64,000 bases of DNA from Zhengitettix transpicula. Taxonomy: Eukaryota > Arthropoda > Insecta > Orthoptera > Tetrigidae. The stretch spans positions 124,001 through 188,000 of the forward strand of contig JAYJMR010000025.1 in assembly GCA_037074705.1 (NCBI GenBank). Direction: 5' to 3'. A program made the translations under genes and the position numbers. This document shows positions 39,101 to 51,498 of the stretch, piece after piece. Numbering within the stretch: the stretch's first letter is position 1; each line of letters starts with the position of its first letter. The notes below the pieces were generated by a model that was not told the DNA's origin, made no database searches, and worked only from the letters and a program-made list of their open reading frames with translations.

Positions 39101-42100
39101 TACGTTTTGATGCCAGAAGAAAACATTTCGAATGTAAATTTTAAAATTTTAAAAAAAAATTAAATGCGTGCAAAAATATGTTTAAAAAAGTAGCGTTTTC
39201 ATTGCTATCAGTGGTAATAGTACCAATAGGGGTAAGTTTTATACTAAAATTTTAAACTAAAATTTTATTATTATTTTTCGACTATTATTCACATCGATAT
39301 ACGTCTTAAATCTAAAAGTACACCTTACAAAGGAAAATTTTAATATTTTAAAAAAATTTAATGCTTGCAAGAACATGTTTAAATAAAGTGGAATTTTCAT
39401 ACGTGATCATTTATGGGACCAATAAGTAATGATTTTATACTGAAATTAATTATTTTTATTTTCGATTTTTTTGACAGTGGTATACGTCTTGATGCCAGAA
39501 GAAAACCTTTCGAGTGTAAATTTTAATATTTTAAAAAAAATTAAATGCGTGCTAAAATATGTTTAAAAAAAGTAGCGTGTTCATTGCTGTCCGTGGTAAT
39601 GGTACCAATAGGGGTAAGTTTTATACTAAAATTTTATACTAAAATTTTATTATTATTTTTCGACTATTATTCACATCGATATACGACTTAAATCTAAAAT
39701 TACACCTTACAAAGGAAAATTTTAATATTTATAAAAAATTTAATGCTTGCAAGAATATGTTTAAATAAAGTGGCATTTTCATACGCGTTCATGGTTATGG
39801 CACCAATAAGTATTGATTTTATACTGAAATTCATTATTTTTATTTTCGATTATTTTTACAATGGTATACGTTTTGATGCCAGAAGAAAACATTTCGAATG
39901 TAAATTTTAATATTTAAAAAAAAATTAAATGCGCATTAATCTATGTTTAAAAAAAGTAGCGTTTTCATTGCTATTCGTGGTAATGGTACCAATAGGGGAA
40001 GTTTTTATACTTAAATTTTATACTAAAATTTTATTATTATTTTTCGACTATTATTCACATCGGTATACGTCTTAATCCTAGAAGTAAACCTTACAAAGGA
40101 AAATTTTAATATTTAAAAAAAATTTAATGCATGCTAAAATATATTTAAATAAAGTGGCATTTTCATACGCGTTTATGGTTATGGCACCAGTAAGTAATGA
40201 TTTTATACTGATATTAATATTTTTATTTTCGATTATTTTGACAGTGGTATACGTCTTGATGCCAGAAGAAAACCTTTCGAGTGTAAATTTTAATATTTTA
40301 AATAATTTAAATGCGTGCTAAAATATGTTTAAAAAAAGTAGCGTTTTCATTGCTGTCCGTGGTCATGGTACCAATAGGGGTAGATTTTATACTAAAATTT
40401 TATACTAAAATTTTATTGATATTTTTCGACTATTATTCACATCGGTATACGTCTTAATCCTAGAAGTAAACCTTACAAAGCAAAATTTAAATATTTAAAA
40501 AAAATTTAATGCATGCTAAAATATGTTTAAATAAAGTGGCATTTTCATACGCGTTTATGGTTATGGCACCAGTAAGTAATGATTTTATACTGATATTAAT
40601 ATTTTTATTTTCGATTATTTTGACAATGGTATAAGTCTTGATGCCAGAAGAAAACCTTTCGAGTGTAAATTTTAATATTTTAAAAAAAATTAAATGCGTT
40701 CTAAAATATGTTTAAAAAAGTAGCGTTTTCATTGCTTTCCAAGGTAATGGTACCAATACGGGTAGATTTTATACTTAAATTTTATACTAAAATTTTATTA
40801 TTATTTTTCGTCTATTATTCACAAAGGTATACGTCTTAATCCTAGAAGTACACCTTACAAAGGAAAATTTTAATATTTAAAAAAAATTTAATGCTTGCTA
40901 GAATATGTTAAAATAAAGTGGCATTTTCATACGTGATCATGGTTATGGGACCAATAAGTAATGATTTTATACTGAAATTAATTATTTTTATTTTCGATTT
41001 TTTTGACAATGGTATACGTCTTGATGCCAGAAGAAAACCTTTCGAGTGTAAATTTTAATATTTTAAAAAAAATTAAATGCGTGCTAAAATATGTTTAAAA
41101 AAAGTAGCGTTTTCATTGGATGTAAGTGGTAATGGTACCAAAAGGGGTAAATTTTATCCTAAAATTTTATTATTATTTTTCGACTATTATTCACATCGAT
41201 ATAGGACTTAAATCTAAAAGTACACCTTACAAAGCAAAATTTAAATATTTAAAAAAAATTTAATGCTTGCTAAAATATGTTTAAATAAAGTGGTATTTTC
41301 ATACGCGAACATGGTTATGGCACCAATAAGTAATGATTTTATACTAAAATTCATTATTTTTATTTTCGATTATTTTGACAATGGTATACGTTTTGATGCC
41401 AGAAGAAAACATTTCGAATGTAAATTTTAAAATTTTAAAAAAAAATTAAATGCGTGCAAAAATATGTTTAAAAAAGTAGCGTTTTCATTGCTATCAGTGG
41501 TAATAGTACCAATAGGGGTAAGTTTTATACTAAAATTTTATACTAAAATTTTATTATTATTTTTCGACTATTATTCACATCGATATACGTCTTAAATCTA
41601 AAAGTACACCTTACAAAGGAAAATTTTAATATTTTAAAAAAATTTAATGCTTGCAAGAACATGTTTAAATAAAGTGGAATTTTCATACGTGATCATTTAT
41701 GGGACCAATAAGTAATGATTTTATACTGAAATTAATTATTTTTATTTTCGATTTTTTTGACAGTGGTATACGTCTTGATGCCAGAAGAAAACCTTTCGAG
41801 TGTAAATTTTAATATTTTAAAAAAAATTAAATGCGTGCTAAAATATGTTTAAAAAAAGTAGCGTGTTCATTGCTGTCCGTGGTAATGGTACCAATAGGGG
41901 TAAGTTTTATACTAAAATTTTATACTAAAATTTTATTATTATTTTTCGACTATTATTCACATCGATATACGACTTAAATCTAAAATTACACCTTACAAAG
42001 GAAAATTTTAATATTTATAAAAAATTTAATGCTTGCAAGAATATGTTTAAATAAAGTGGCATTTTCATACGCGTTCATGGTTATGGCACCAATAAGTATT

Positions 42101-44900
42101 GATTTTATACTGAAATTCATTATTTTTATTTTCGATTATTTTTACAATGGTATACGTTTTGATGCCAGAAGAAAACATTTCGAATGTAAATTTTAATATT
42201 TAAAAAAAAATTAAATGCGCATTAATCTATGTTTAAAAAAAGTAGCGTTTTCATTGCTATTCGTGGTAATGGTACCAATAGGGGAAGTTTTTATACTTAA
42301 ATTTTATACTAAAATTTTATTATTATTTTTCGACTATTATTCACATCGGTATACGTCTTAATCCTAGAAGTAAACCTTACAAAGGAAAATTTTAATATTT
42401 AAAAAAAATTTAATGCATGCTAAAATATATTTAAATAAAGTGGCATTTTCATACGCGTTTATGGTTATGGCACAAGTAAGTAATGATTTTATACTGATAT
42501 TAATATTTTTATTTTCGATTATTTTGACAGTGGTATACGTCTTGATGCCAGAAGAAAACCTTTCGAGTGTAAATTTTAATATTTTAAATAATTTAAATGC
42601 GTGCTAAAATATGTTTAAAAAAAGTAGCGTTTTCATTGCTGTCCGTGGTCATGGTACCAATAGGGGTAGATTTTATACTAAAATTTTATACTAAAATTTT
42701 ATTGATATTTTTCGACTATTATTCACATCGGTATACGTCTTAATCCTAGAAGTAAACCTTACAAAGCAAAATTTAAATATTTAAAAAAAATTTAATGCAT
42801 GCTAAAATATGTTTAAATAAAGTGGCATTTTCATACGCGTTTATGGTTATGGCACCAGTAAGTAATGATTTTATACTGATATTAATATTTTTATTTTCGA
42901 TTATTTTGACAATGGTATAAGTCTTGATGCCAGAAGAAAACCTTTCGAGTGTAAATTTTAATATTTTAAAAAAAATTAAATGCGTTCTAAAATATGTTTA
43001 AAAAAGTAGCGTTTTCATTGCTTTCCAAGGTAATGGTACCAATACGGGTAGATTTTATACTTAAATTTTATACTAAAATTTTATTATTATTTTTCGTCTA
43101 TTATTCACAAAGGTATACGTCTTAATCCTAGAAGTACACCTTACAAAGGAAAATTTTAATATTTAAAAAAAATTTAATGCTTGCTAGAATATGTTAAAAT
43201 AAAGTGGCATTTTCATACGTGATCATGGTTATGGGACCAATAAGTAATGATTTTATACTGAAATTAATTATTTTTATTTTCGATTTTTTTGACAATGGTA
43301 TACGTCTTGATGCCAGAAGAAAACCTTTCGAGTGTAAATTTTAATATTTTAAAAAAAATTAAATGCGTGCTAAAATATGTTTAAAAAAAGTAGCGTTTTC
43401 ATTGGATGTAAGTGGTAATGGTACCAATAGGGGTAAATTTTATACTAAAATTTTATTATTATTTTTCGACTATTATTCACATCGATATAGGACTTAAATC
43501 TAAAAGTACACCTTACAAAGGAAAATTTTAATATTTAAAAAAAATTTAATGCTTGCAAGAATATGTTTAAATAAAAAGCCATTTTCATACGCGTTCATGG
43601 TTATGGCACCAATAAGTATTGATTTTATACTGAAATTCATCATTTTTATTTTCGATTATTTTGACAATGGTATACGTTTTGATGCCAGAAGAAAACATTT
43701 CGAATGTAAATTTTAATATTTTAAAAAGAATTAAATGCGCGCTAAAATATGTTTAAAAAAAATAGCGTTTTCATTGCTATCCGTGGTAATGGTACCAATA
43801 GGGGAAGTTTTTATACTTAAATTTTATACTAAAATTTTATTATTATTTTTCGACTATTATTCACATCGGTATACGTCTTAATCCTAGAAGTAAAACTTAC
43901 AAAGCAAAATTTAAATATTTAAAAAAAATTTAATGCTTGCTAAAATATGTATAAATAAAGTGGTATTTTCATACGCGAACATGGTTATGGCACCAATAAG
44001 TAATGATTTTATACTAAAATTCATTATTTTTATTTTCGATTATTTTGACAATGGTATACGTTTTGATGCCAGAAGAAAACATTTCGAATGTAAATTTTAA
44101 AATTTTAAAAAAAAATTAAATGCGTGCAAAAATATGTTTAAAAAAGTAGCGTTTTCATTGCTATCAGTGGTAATAGTACCAATAGGGGTAAGTTTTATAC
44201 TAAAATTTTATACTAAAATTTTATTATTATTTTTCGACTATTATTCACATCGATATACGTCTTAAATCTAAAAGTACACCTTACAAAGGAAAATTTTAAT
44301 ATTTTAAAAAAATTTAATGCTTGCAAGAACATGTTTAAATAAAGTGGAATTTTCATACGTGATCATTTATGGGACCAATAAGTAATGATTTTATACTGAA
44401 ATTCATTATTTTTATTTTCGATTTTTTTGACAGTGGTATACGTTTTGATGCCAGAAGAAAACATTTCGAATGTAAATTTTAATATTTAAAAAAAAATTAA
44501 ATGCGCATTAATCTATGTTTAAAAAAAGTAGCGTTTTCAATGCTATTCGTGGTAATGGTACCAATAGGGGAAGATTTTATACTTAAATTTTATACTAAAA
44601 TTTTATTATTATTTTTCGACTATTATTCACATCGGTATACGTCTTAATCCTAGAAGTAAACCTTACAAAGGAAAATTTTAATATTTAAAAAAAATTTAAT
44701 GCATGCTAAAATATATTTAAATAAAGTGGCATTTTCATACGCGTTTATGGTTATGGCACCAGTAAGTAATGATTTTATACTGATATTAATATTTTTATTT
44801 TCGATTATTTTGACAATAGTATAAGTCTTGATGCCAGAAGAAAACCTTTCGAGTGTAAATTTTAATATTTTAAAAAAAATTAAATGCGTTCTAAAATATG
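36159..44900 (-). repeat. Higher-order repeat of 2287 / 2670 bp on the right arm
   Basis: Two private markers were tracked. GGATGTAAG copies (TTGG) lie at 36159, 38446, 41116 and 43402: spacings 2287, 2670, 2286. GTGATCATTTATGGG copies lie at 37116, 39403, 41689 and 44359: spacings 2287, 2286, 2670. The difference of 384 bp is one dimer. The marker-to-marker distance is 957 bp in three copies and 573 bp in the copy starting at 41116, which has lost one dimer. The return distance is 1330 bp once and 1713 bp twice, one dimer gained. ATATAGGACTT (about 41202, 43488) and ACAAAGGTATACG (about 40823, 43109) tie the last two copies together. Confidence 0.88.
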
Positions 44901-46926
44901 TTTAAAAAAGTAGCGTTTTCATTGCTTTCCAAGGTAATGGTACCAATACGGGTAGATTTTATACTTAAATTTTATACTAAAATTTTATTATTATTTTTCG
45001 ACTATTATTCACATCGGTATACGTCTTAATCCTAGAAGTAAAACTTACAAAGCAAAATTTAAATTTTAAAAAAAATTTAATGCTTGCTAAAATATGTTTA
45101 AATAAAGTGGTATTTTCATACGCGAACATGGTTATGGCACCAATAAGTAATGATTTTATACTAAAATTCATTATTTTTATTTTCGATTATTTTGACAATG
45201 GTATACGTTTTGATGCCAGAAGAAAACATTTCGAATGTAAATTTAAAAATTTTAAAAAAAAATTAATTGCGTGCAAAAATATGTTTAAAAAAGTAGCGTT
45301 TTCATTGCTATCAGTGGTAATAGTACCAATAGGGGTAAGTTTTATACTAAAATTTTATACTAAAATTTTATTATTATTTTTCGACTATTATTCACATCGA
45401 TATACGTCTTAAATCTAAAAGTACACCTTACAAAGGAAAATTTTAATATTTTAAAAAAATTTAATGCTTGCAAGAATATGTTTAAATAAAGTGGCATTTT
45501 CATACGTGATCATGGTTATGGGACCAATAAGTAATGATTTTATACTGAAATTAATTATTTTTATTTTCGATTTTTTTGACAGTGGTATACGTCTTGATGC
45601 CAGAAGAAAACCTTTCGAGTGTAAATTTTAATATTTTAAAAAAAATTAAATGCGTGCTAAAATATGTTTAAAAAAAGTAGCGTGTTCATTGCTGTCCGTG
45701 GTAATGGTACCAATAGGGGTAAGTTTTATACTAAAATTTTATACTAAAATTTTATTATTATTTTTCGACTATTATTCACATCGATATACGACTTAAATCT
45801 AAAAGTACACCTTACAAAGGAAAATTTTAATATTTATAAAAAATTTAATGCTTGCAAGAATATGTTTAAATAAAGTGGCTTTTTCATACGCGTTCATGGT
45901 TATGGCACCAATAAGTATTGATTTTATACATAATTCATTATTTTTATTTTCGATTATTTTTACAATGGTATACGTTTTGATGCCAGAAGAAAACATTTGG
46001 AATGTAAATTTTAATATTTTAAAAAAAATTAAATGCGCGCTAATCAATGTTTAAAAAAAGTAGCGTTTTCATTGCTATTCGTGGTAATGGTACCAATAGG
46101 GGAAGTTTTTATACTTAAATTTTATACTAAAATTTTATTATTATTTTTCGACTATTATTCACATCGGTATACGTCTTAATCCTAGAAGTAAACCTTACAA
46201 AGGAAAATTTTAATATTTTAAAAAAATTTAATGCTTGCTAGAATATGTTTAAATAAAGTGGTATTTTCATACGCGAACATGGTTATGGCACCAATAAGTA
46301 ATGATTTTATACTAAAATTCATTATTTTTATTTTCGATTATTTTGACAATGGTATACGTTTTGATGCCAGAAGAAAACATTTCGAATGTAAATTTTAAAA
46401 TTTTAAAAAAAAATTAAATGCGTGCAAAAATATTTTTAAAAAAGTAGCGTTTTCATTGCTATCAGTGGTAATAGTACCAATAGGGGTAAGTTTTATACTA
46501 AAATTTTATACTAAAATTTTATTATTATTTTTCGACTATTATTCACATCGATATACGTCTTAAATCTAAAAGTACACCTTACAAAGGAAAATTTTAATAT
46601 TTTAAAAAAATTTAATGCTTGCAAGAATATGTTTAAATAAAGTGGCATTTTCATACCTGATCATGGTTATGGGACCAATAAGTAATGATTTTATACTGAA
46701 ATTAATTATTTTTATTTTCGATTTTTTTGACAGTGGTATACGTCTTGATGCCAGAAGAAAACCTTTCGAGTGTAAATTTTAATATTTTAAAAAAAATTAA
46801 ATGCGTGCTAAAATATGTTTAAAAAAAGTAGCGTTTTCATTGCTGTCCGTGGTCATGGTACCAATAGGGGTAGATTTTATACTAAAATTTTATACTAAAA
46901 TTTTATTATTATTTTTCGACTATTAT
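44901..46926 (-). repeat. Inverted counterpart of the left-arm 21.5-27 kb repeats
   Basis: CATACCTGATCATGG at about 46652 is the reverse complement of the left variant CCATGATCAGGTATG (about 21870, 23403, 26457). Around 44977-45171 the sequence is the reverse complement of 23744-23938 and 26798-26992. The GTGGTATTTTCATACGCG variant occurs near 45110 and 46259, 1149 bp apart (three dimers). The longest open frame of the window (110 codons, 45080-45412, + strand) lies here, but it runs through two consecutive half-units. Confidence 0.82.
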
Positions 46927-48870
46927 TCACATCGATATACGTTTTAAATCTAAAAGTACACCTTACAAAAGGAAATTTTAATATTTAAAAAAAATTTAAT
47001 GCTTGCAAGAATATGTTTAAATAAAGTTGCATTTTCATACGCGTTCATGATTCTGGCACCAATAAGTAATGATTTTATACTGAAATTCATTATTTTTATT
47101 TTCGATTATTTTGACAATGGTTTACGTTTTGATGCCTGAAGAAAACATTTCGAATGTAAATTTTAATATTTTAAAAAAAAATTTAATGCGTGCCAAAAAT
47201 ATATTTAAAAAAAGTAGCGTTTTCATTGCTATCCGTGGTAATGGTACCAATAGGGGTAGGTTTTGTACTAAAATTTTATACTAAAATTTTATTGTTATAC
47301 TTCGACTATTATCCAAATCGATATACGTCATAATTTTAAAAGTACACCTTATAAAGGAAAATTTTAATATTTATAAAAAATTAATGCTTGCTAGAATATG
47401 TTTAAATAAAGTGGCATTTTCATACGCGTTCATGGTTATGGCACCAATGGGTAATGATTTGATACTGAAATTAATTATTTTTATTTTCAATTATTTAAGC
47501 AATGGTATACGTCTTGATGCCAGGAGAAAACCTTTCGAGTGTAAATTTTAATATTTTAAAAAGAATTAAATGCGCTCTAAAATATGTTAAAAAAAGTAGC
47601 GTTTTCATTGCTGTCCAAGGTAATAGTACCAATAGGGGTAAGTTTTATACTAAAATTTTATACTAAAATTTTATTATCATTTTTCGACTATTATTCACAT
47701 CGATATACGTCTTAAATCTAAAAGTACACCTTACAAAAGGAAATTTTAATATTTAAAAAAAATTTAATGCTTGCAAGAATATGTTTAAATAAAGTTGCAT
47801 TTTCATACGCGTTCATGATTATGGCACCAATAAGTAATGATTTTATACTGAAATTCATTATTTTTATTTTCGATTATTTTGACAATGGTATACGTTTTGA
47901 TGCCTGAAGAAATATTTCGAATGTAAATTTTAATATTTTAAAAAAAAATTTAATGCGTGCCAAAAATATATTTAAAAAAAGTAGCGTTTTCATTGCTATC
48001 CGTGGTAATGGTACCAATAGGGGTAGGTTTTGTACTAAAATTTTATACTAAAATTTTATTGATATACTTCGACTATTATCCAAATCGATATACGTCATAA
48101 TTCTAAAAGTACACCTTATAAAGGAAAATTTTAATATTTATAAAAAATTAATGCTTGCTAGAATATGTTTAAATAAAGTGGCATTTTCATACGCGTTCAT
48201 GGTTATGGCACCAATGGGTAATGATTTTATACTGAAATTAATTATTTTTATTTTCAATTATTTAAGCAATGGTATACGTCTTGATGCCAGGAGAAAACCT
48301 TTCGAGTGTAAATTTTAATATTTTAAAAAGATGTAAATGCGCTCTAAAATATGTTAAAAAAAAGTAGCGTTTTCATTGCTGTCCAAGGTAATGGTACCAA
48401 TACGGGTAGATTTTATACTTAAATTTTATACTAAAATTTTATTTTTATTTTTCGACTATTATTCACATCGGTATACGTCTTAATCCTAGAAGTAAACCTT
48501 ACAAAGGAAAATTTTAATATTTAAAAAAAATTTAATGCTTGCTAGAATATGTTAAAATAAAGTTGCATTTTCATACGTGATCATGGTTATGGGACCAATA
48601 AGTAATGATTTTATACTGAAATTAATTATTTTTATTTTCGATTTTTTTGACAGTGGTATACGTCTTGATGCCAGAAGAAAACCTTTCGAGTGTAAATTTT
48701 AATATTTTAAAAAAAATAAATGCGTGCTAAAATATGTTTAAAAAAAGTAGCGTTTTCATTGCTGTCCGTGGTAATGGGGGTAAGTTTTATACTAAAATTT
48801 TATACTAAAATTTTATTATTATTTTTCGACTATTATTCACATCGATATACGACTTAAATCTAAAAGTACA
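46927..48870 (-). repeat. Higher-order repeat, 2 x 768 bp
   Basis: The variant GATGCCTGAAG is at 47131 and 47899, 768 bp apart, which is two dimers. GTGCCAAAAATATAT and ATTGTTATACTTCG or ATTGATATACTTCG follow each. These are inverted partners of the left-arm region around 20.1-20.5 kb. The second copy ends near 48450, after which two more dimers lead to the breakpoint at 48873. One of them has a 9 bp loss (GTGGTAATGGGGGTAAG at about 48768). Confidence 0.84.
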
Positions 48871-48872
48871 CC

Positions 48873-51498
48873 TTAAGAGAGATTTTCATACGCGTTCATG
48901 GTTATGGCACCAATAAGTATTGATTTTATACTGAAATTCATTATTTTTATTTTCGATTATTTTTACAATGGTATACGTTTTGATGCCAGAAGAAAACATT
49001 TCGAATGTAAATTTTAATATTTTAAAAAAAATTAAATGCGCGCTAAAATATGTTTAAAAAAAGTAGCGTTTTCATTGCTATCCGTGGTAATGGTACCAAT
49101 AGGGGAAGTTTTTATACTTAAATTTTATACTAAAATTTTATTATTATTTTTAGACTATTATTCACATCGGTATACGTCTTAAATCTAAATGTACACCTTA
49201 CAAAGGAAAATATTATTTTTTAAAAAAAATTTAACGCTTGCAAGAATATGTTTAAATAAAGTGGCATTTTCATACGCGTTCATGGTTATGGCACCAATAA
49301 GTAATGATTTTATACTGAAATTCATTATTTTTATTTTCTATTATTTTGACAATGGTATACGTTTTGATGCCAGAAGAAAACATTTCGAATGTAAATTTTA
49401 ATATTTTAAAAAAAAATTAAATTCGTGCTAAAATATGTTTAAAAAAAGTAGCGTTTTCATTGCTATCCGTGGTAATGGTACCAATAGGGGTAGGTTTTGT
49501 ACTAAAATTTTATACTAAATTTTTTTTGTTATTCTTCTACTATTATTCAAATTGATATACGTCTTAATTCTAAAAGTACACCTTATAAAGGAAAATTTTA
49601 ATATTTTAAAAAAAATTAATGCTTGCTAGAATATGTTTAAATAAAGTGGCATTTTCATACGCGTTCATGGTTATGGCACCAATGGGTAATGATTTTATAC
49701 TGAAATTAATTACTTTTATTTTCGATTTTTTAAGCAATGGTATACGTCTTGATCCCAGGAGTAAACCTTTCGAGTGAAAACTTTAATATTTTAAAAAAAA
49801 TTAAATGCGTGCTAAAATATGTTTAAAAAAAGTAGTGTTTTCATTGCTGTCCGTGGTCATGGTACCAATAGGGGTAGATTTTATACTAAAATTTTATACT
49901 CAAATTTTATTATTATTTTTCGACCATTATTCACATCGATATACGTCTTAAATCTAAAAGTACACCTTACAAAGGAAAATTTTAATATTTTAAAAAAATT
50001 TAAAGCTTGCAAGAATATGTTCAAATAAAGTGTCATTTTCATACGCGTTCATGGTTATGGCAACAATAAGTAATGATTTTATACTGAAATTCATTATTTT
50101 TATTTTCGATTATTTTGACAATGGTATACGTTTTGATGCATGAAGAAAACATTTCGAATGTAAATTTTAATATTTTAAAAAAAAATTAAATGCGTGCTAA
50201 AATTTGGTAAAAAAAGTAGCGTTTTCATTGCTATCCGTGGTAATGGTACCAATAGGGGTAGGTTTTGTACTAAAATTTTATACTAAAATTTTATTGTTAT
50301 TCTTCGACTATTATCCAAATCGATATACGTCATAATTCTAAAAGTACACCTTATAAAGGAAAATTTTAATATTTTAAAAAAAATAATGTTTGCTAGAATA
50401 TGTTTAAATAAAGTGGCATTTTCATACGCGTTCATGGTTATGGCACCAATGGGTAATGATTTTATACTGAAATTAATTATTTTTATTTTCGATTATTTAA
50501 GCAATGGTATACGTCTTGATGCCAGGAGAAAACCTTTCGAGTGTAAATTTTAATATTTTAAAAAGAATTAAATGCGCGCTAAAATATGTTAAAAAAAAGT
50601 AGCGTTTTCATTGCTGTCCAAGGTAATGGTACCAATACGGGTACATTTTATACTTAAATTTTATACTAAAATTTTATTATTATTTTTCGACTATTATTCA
50701 CATCGGTATATGTCTTAATCCTAGAAGTACACTTTACAAATGAAAATTTTAATATTTAAAAAAAATTTAATGCTTACTAGAATATGTTTAAATAAAGTGG
50801 CATTTTCATACGCGTTTATGGTTATGGCACCAGTAAGTAATGATTTTATACTGTAATTAATATTTTTATTTTCGATTATTTTGACAATGGTATAAGTCTT
50901 GATGCCAGAAGAAAACCATTCGAGTGTAAATTTAAATATTTTAAAAAATATTAAATGCGTTCTAAAATATGATTAAAAAAGTAGCGTTTTCATTGCTTTC
51001 CAAGGTAATGGTACCAATACGGGTAGATTTTATACTTAAATTTTATACTAAAATTTTATTATTATTTTTCGACTATTATTCACATCGGTATACGTCTTAA
51101 TCCTAGAAGTACACCTTACAAAGGAAAATTTTAATATTTAAAAAAAATTTAATGCTTGCTCGAATATGTTAAAATAAAGTGGCATTTTCATACGTGATCA
51201 TGGTTATGGGACCAATAAGTAATGATTTTATACTGAAATTAATTATTTTTATTTTCGATTTTTTTGACAATGGTATACGTTTTGATGCCAGAAGAAAACC
51301 TTTCGAGTGTAAATTTTAATATTTTAAAAAAAATTAAATGCGTGCTAAAATATGTTTAAAAAAAGTAGCGTTTTCATTGCTTTCCAAGGTAATGGTACCA
51401 ATAGGGGTAAGTTTTATACTAAAATTTTATACTAAAATGTTATTATTATTTTTCGACTATTATTCACATCGATATACGTCTTAAATCTAAATGTACAC
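48873..51498 (-). repeat. Segment duplicated 12.5 kb away (copy 1)
   Basis: From 48875 on, the sequence follows 61363 on, with an offset of 12488 bp that becomes 12501-12502 bp after a 13-14 bp gain near 62390 in the other copy. Shared rarities are AGAGAGATTTTC, GATCCCAGGAG, AGTAGTGTTTTC, TACTCAAATTTT, GATGCATGAAG (50135), AATGTTTGC, ACTTTACAAATGAAAA and AAATGTTATT. The left edge is an abrupt join, CACCTTAAGAGAG, at 48873: about 60 bp of a normal half B are missing there. Confidence 0.88.
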
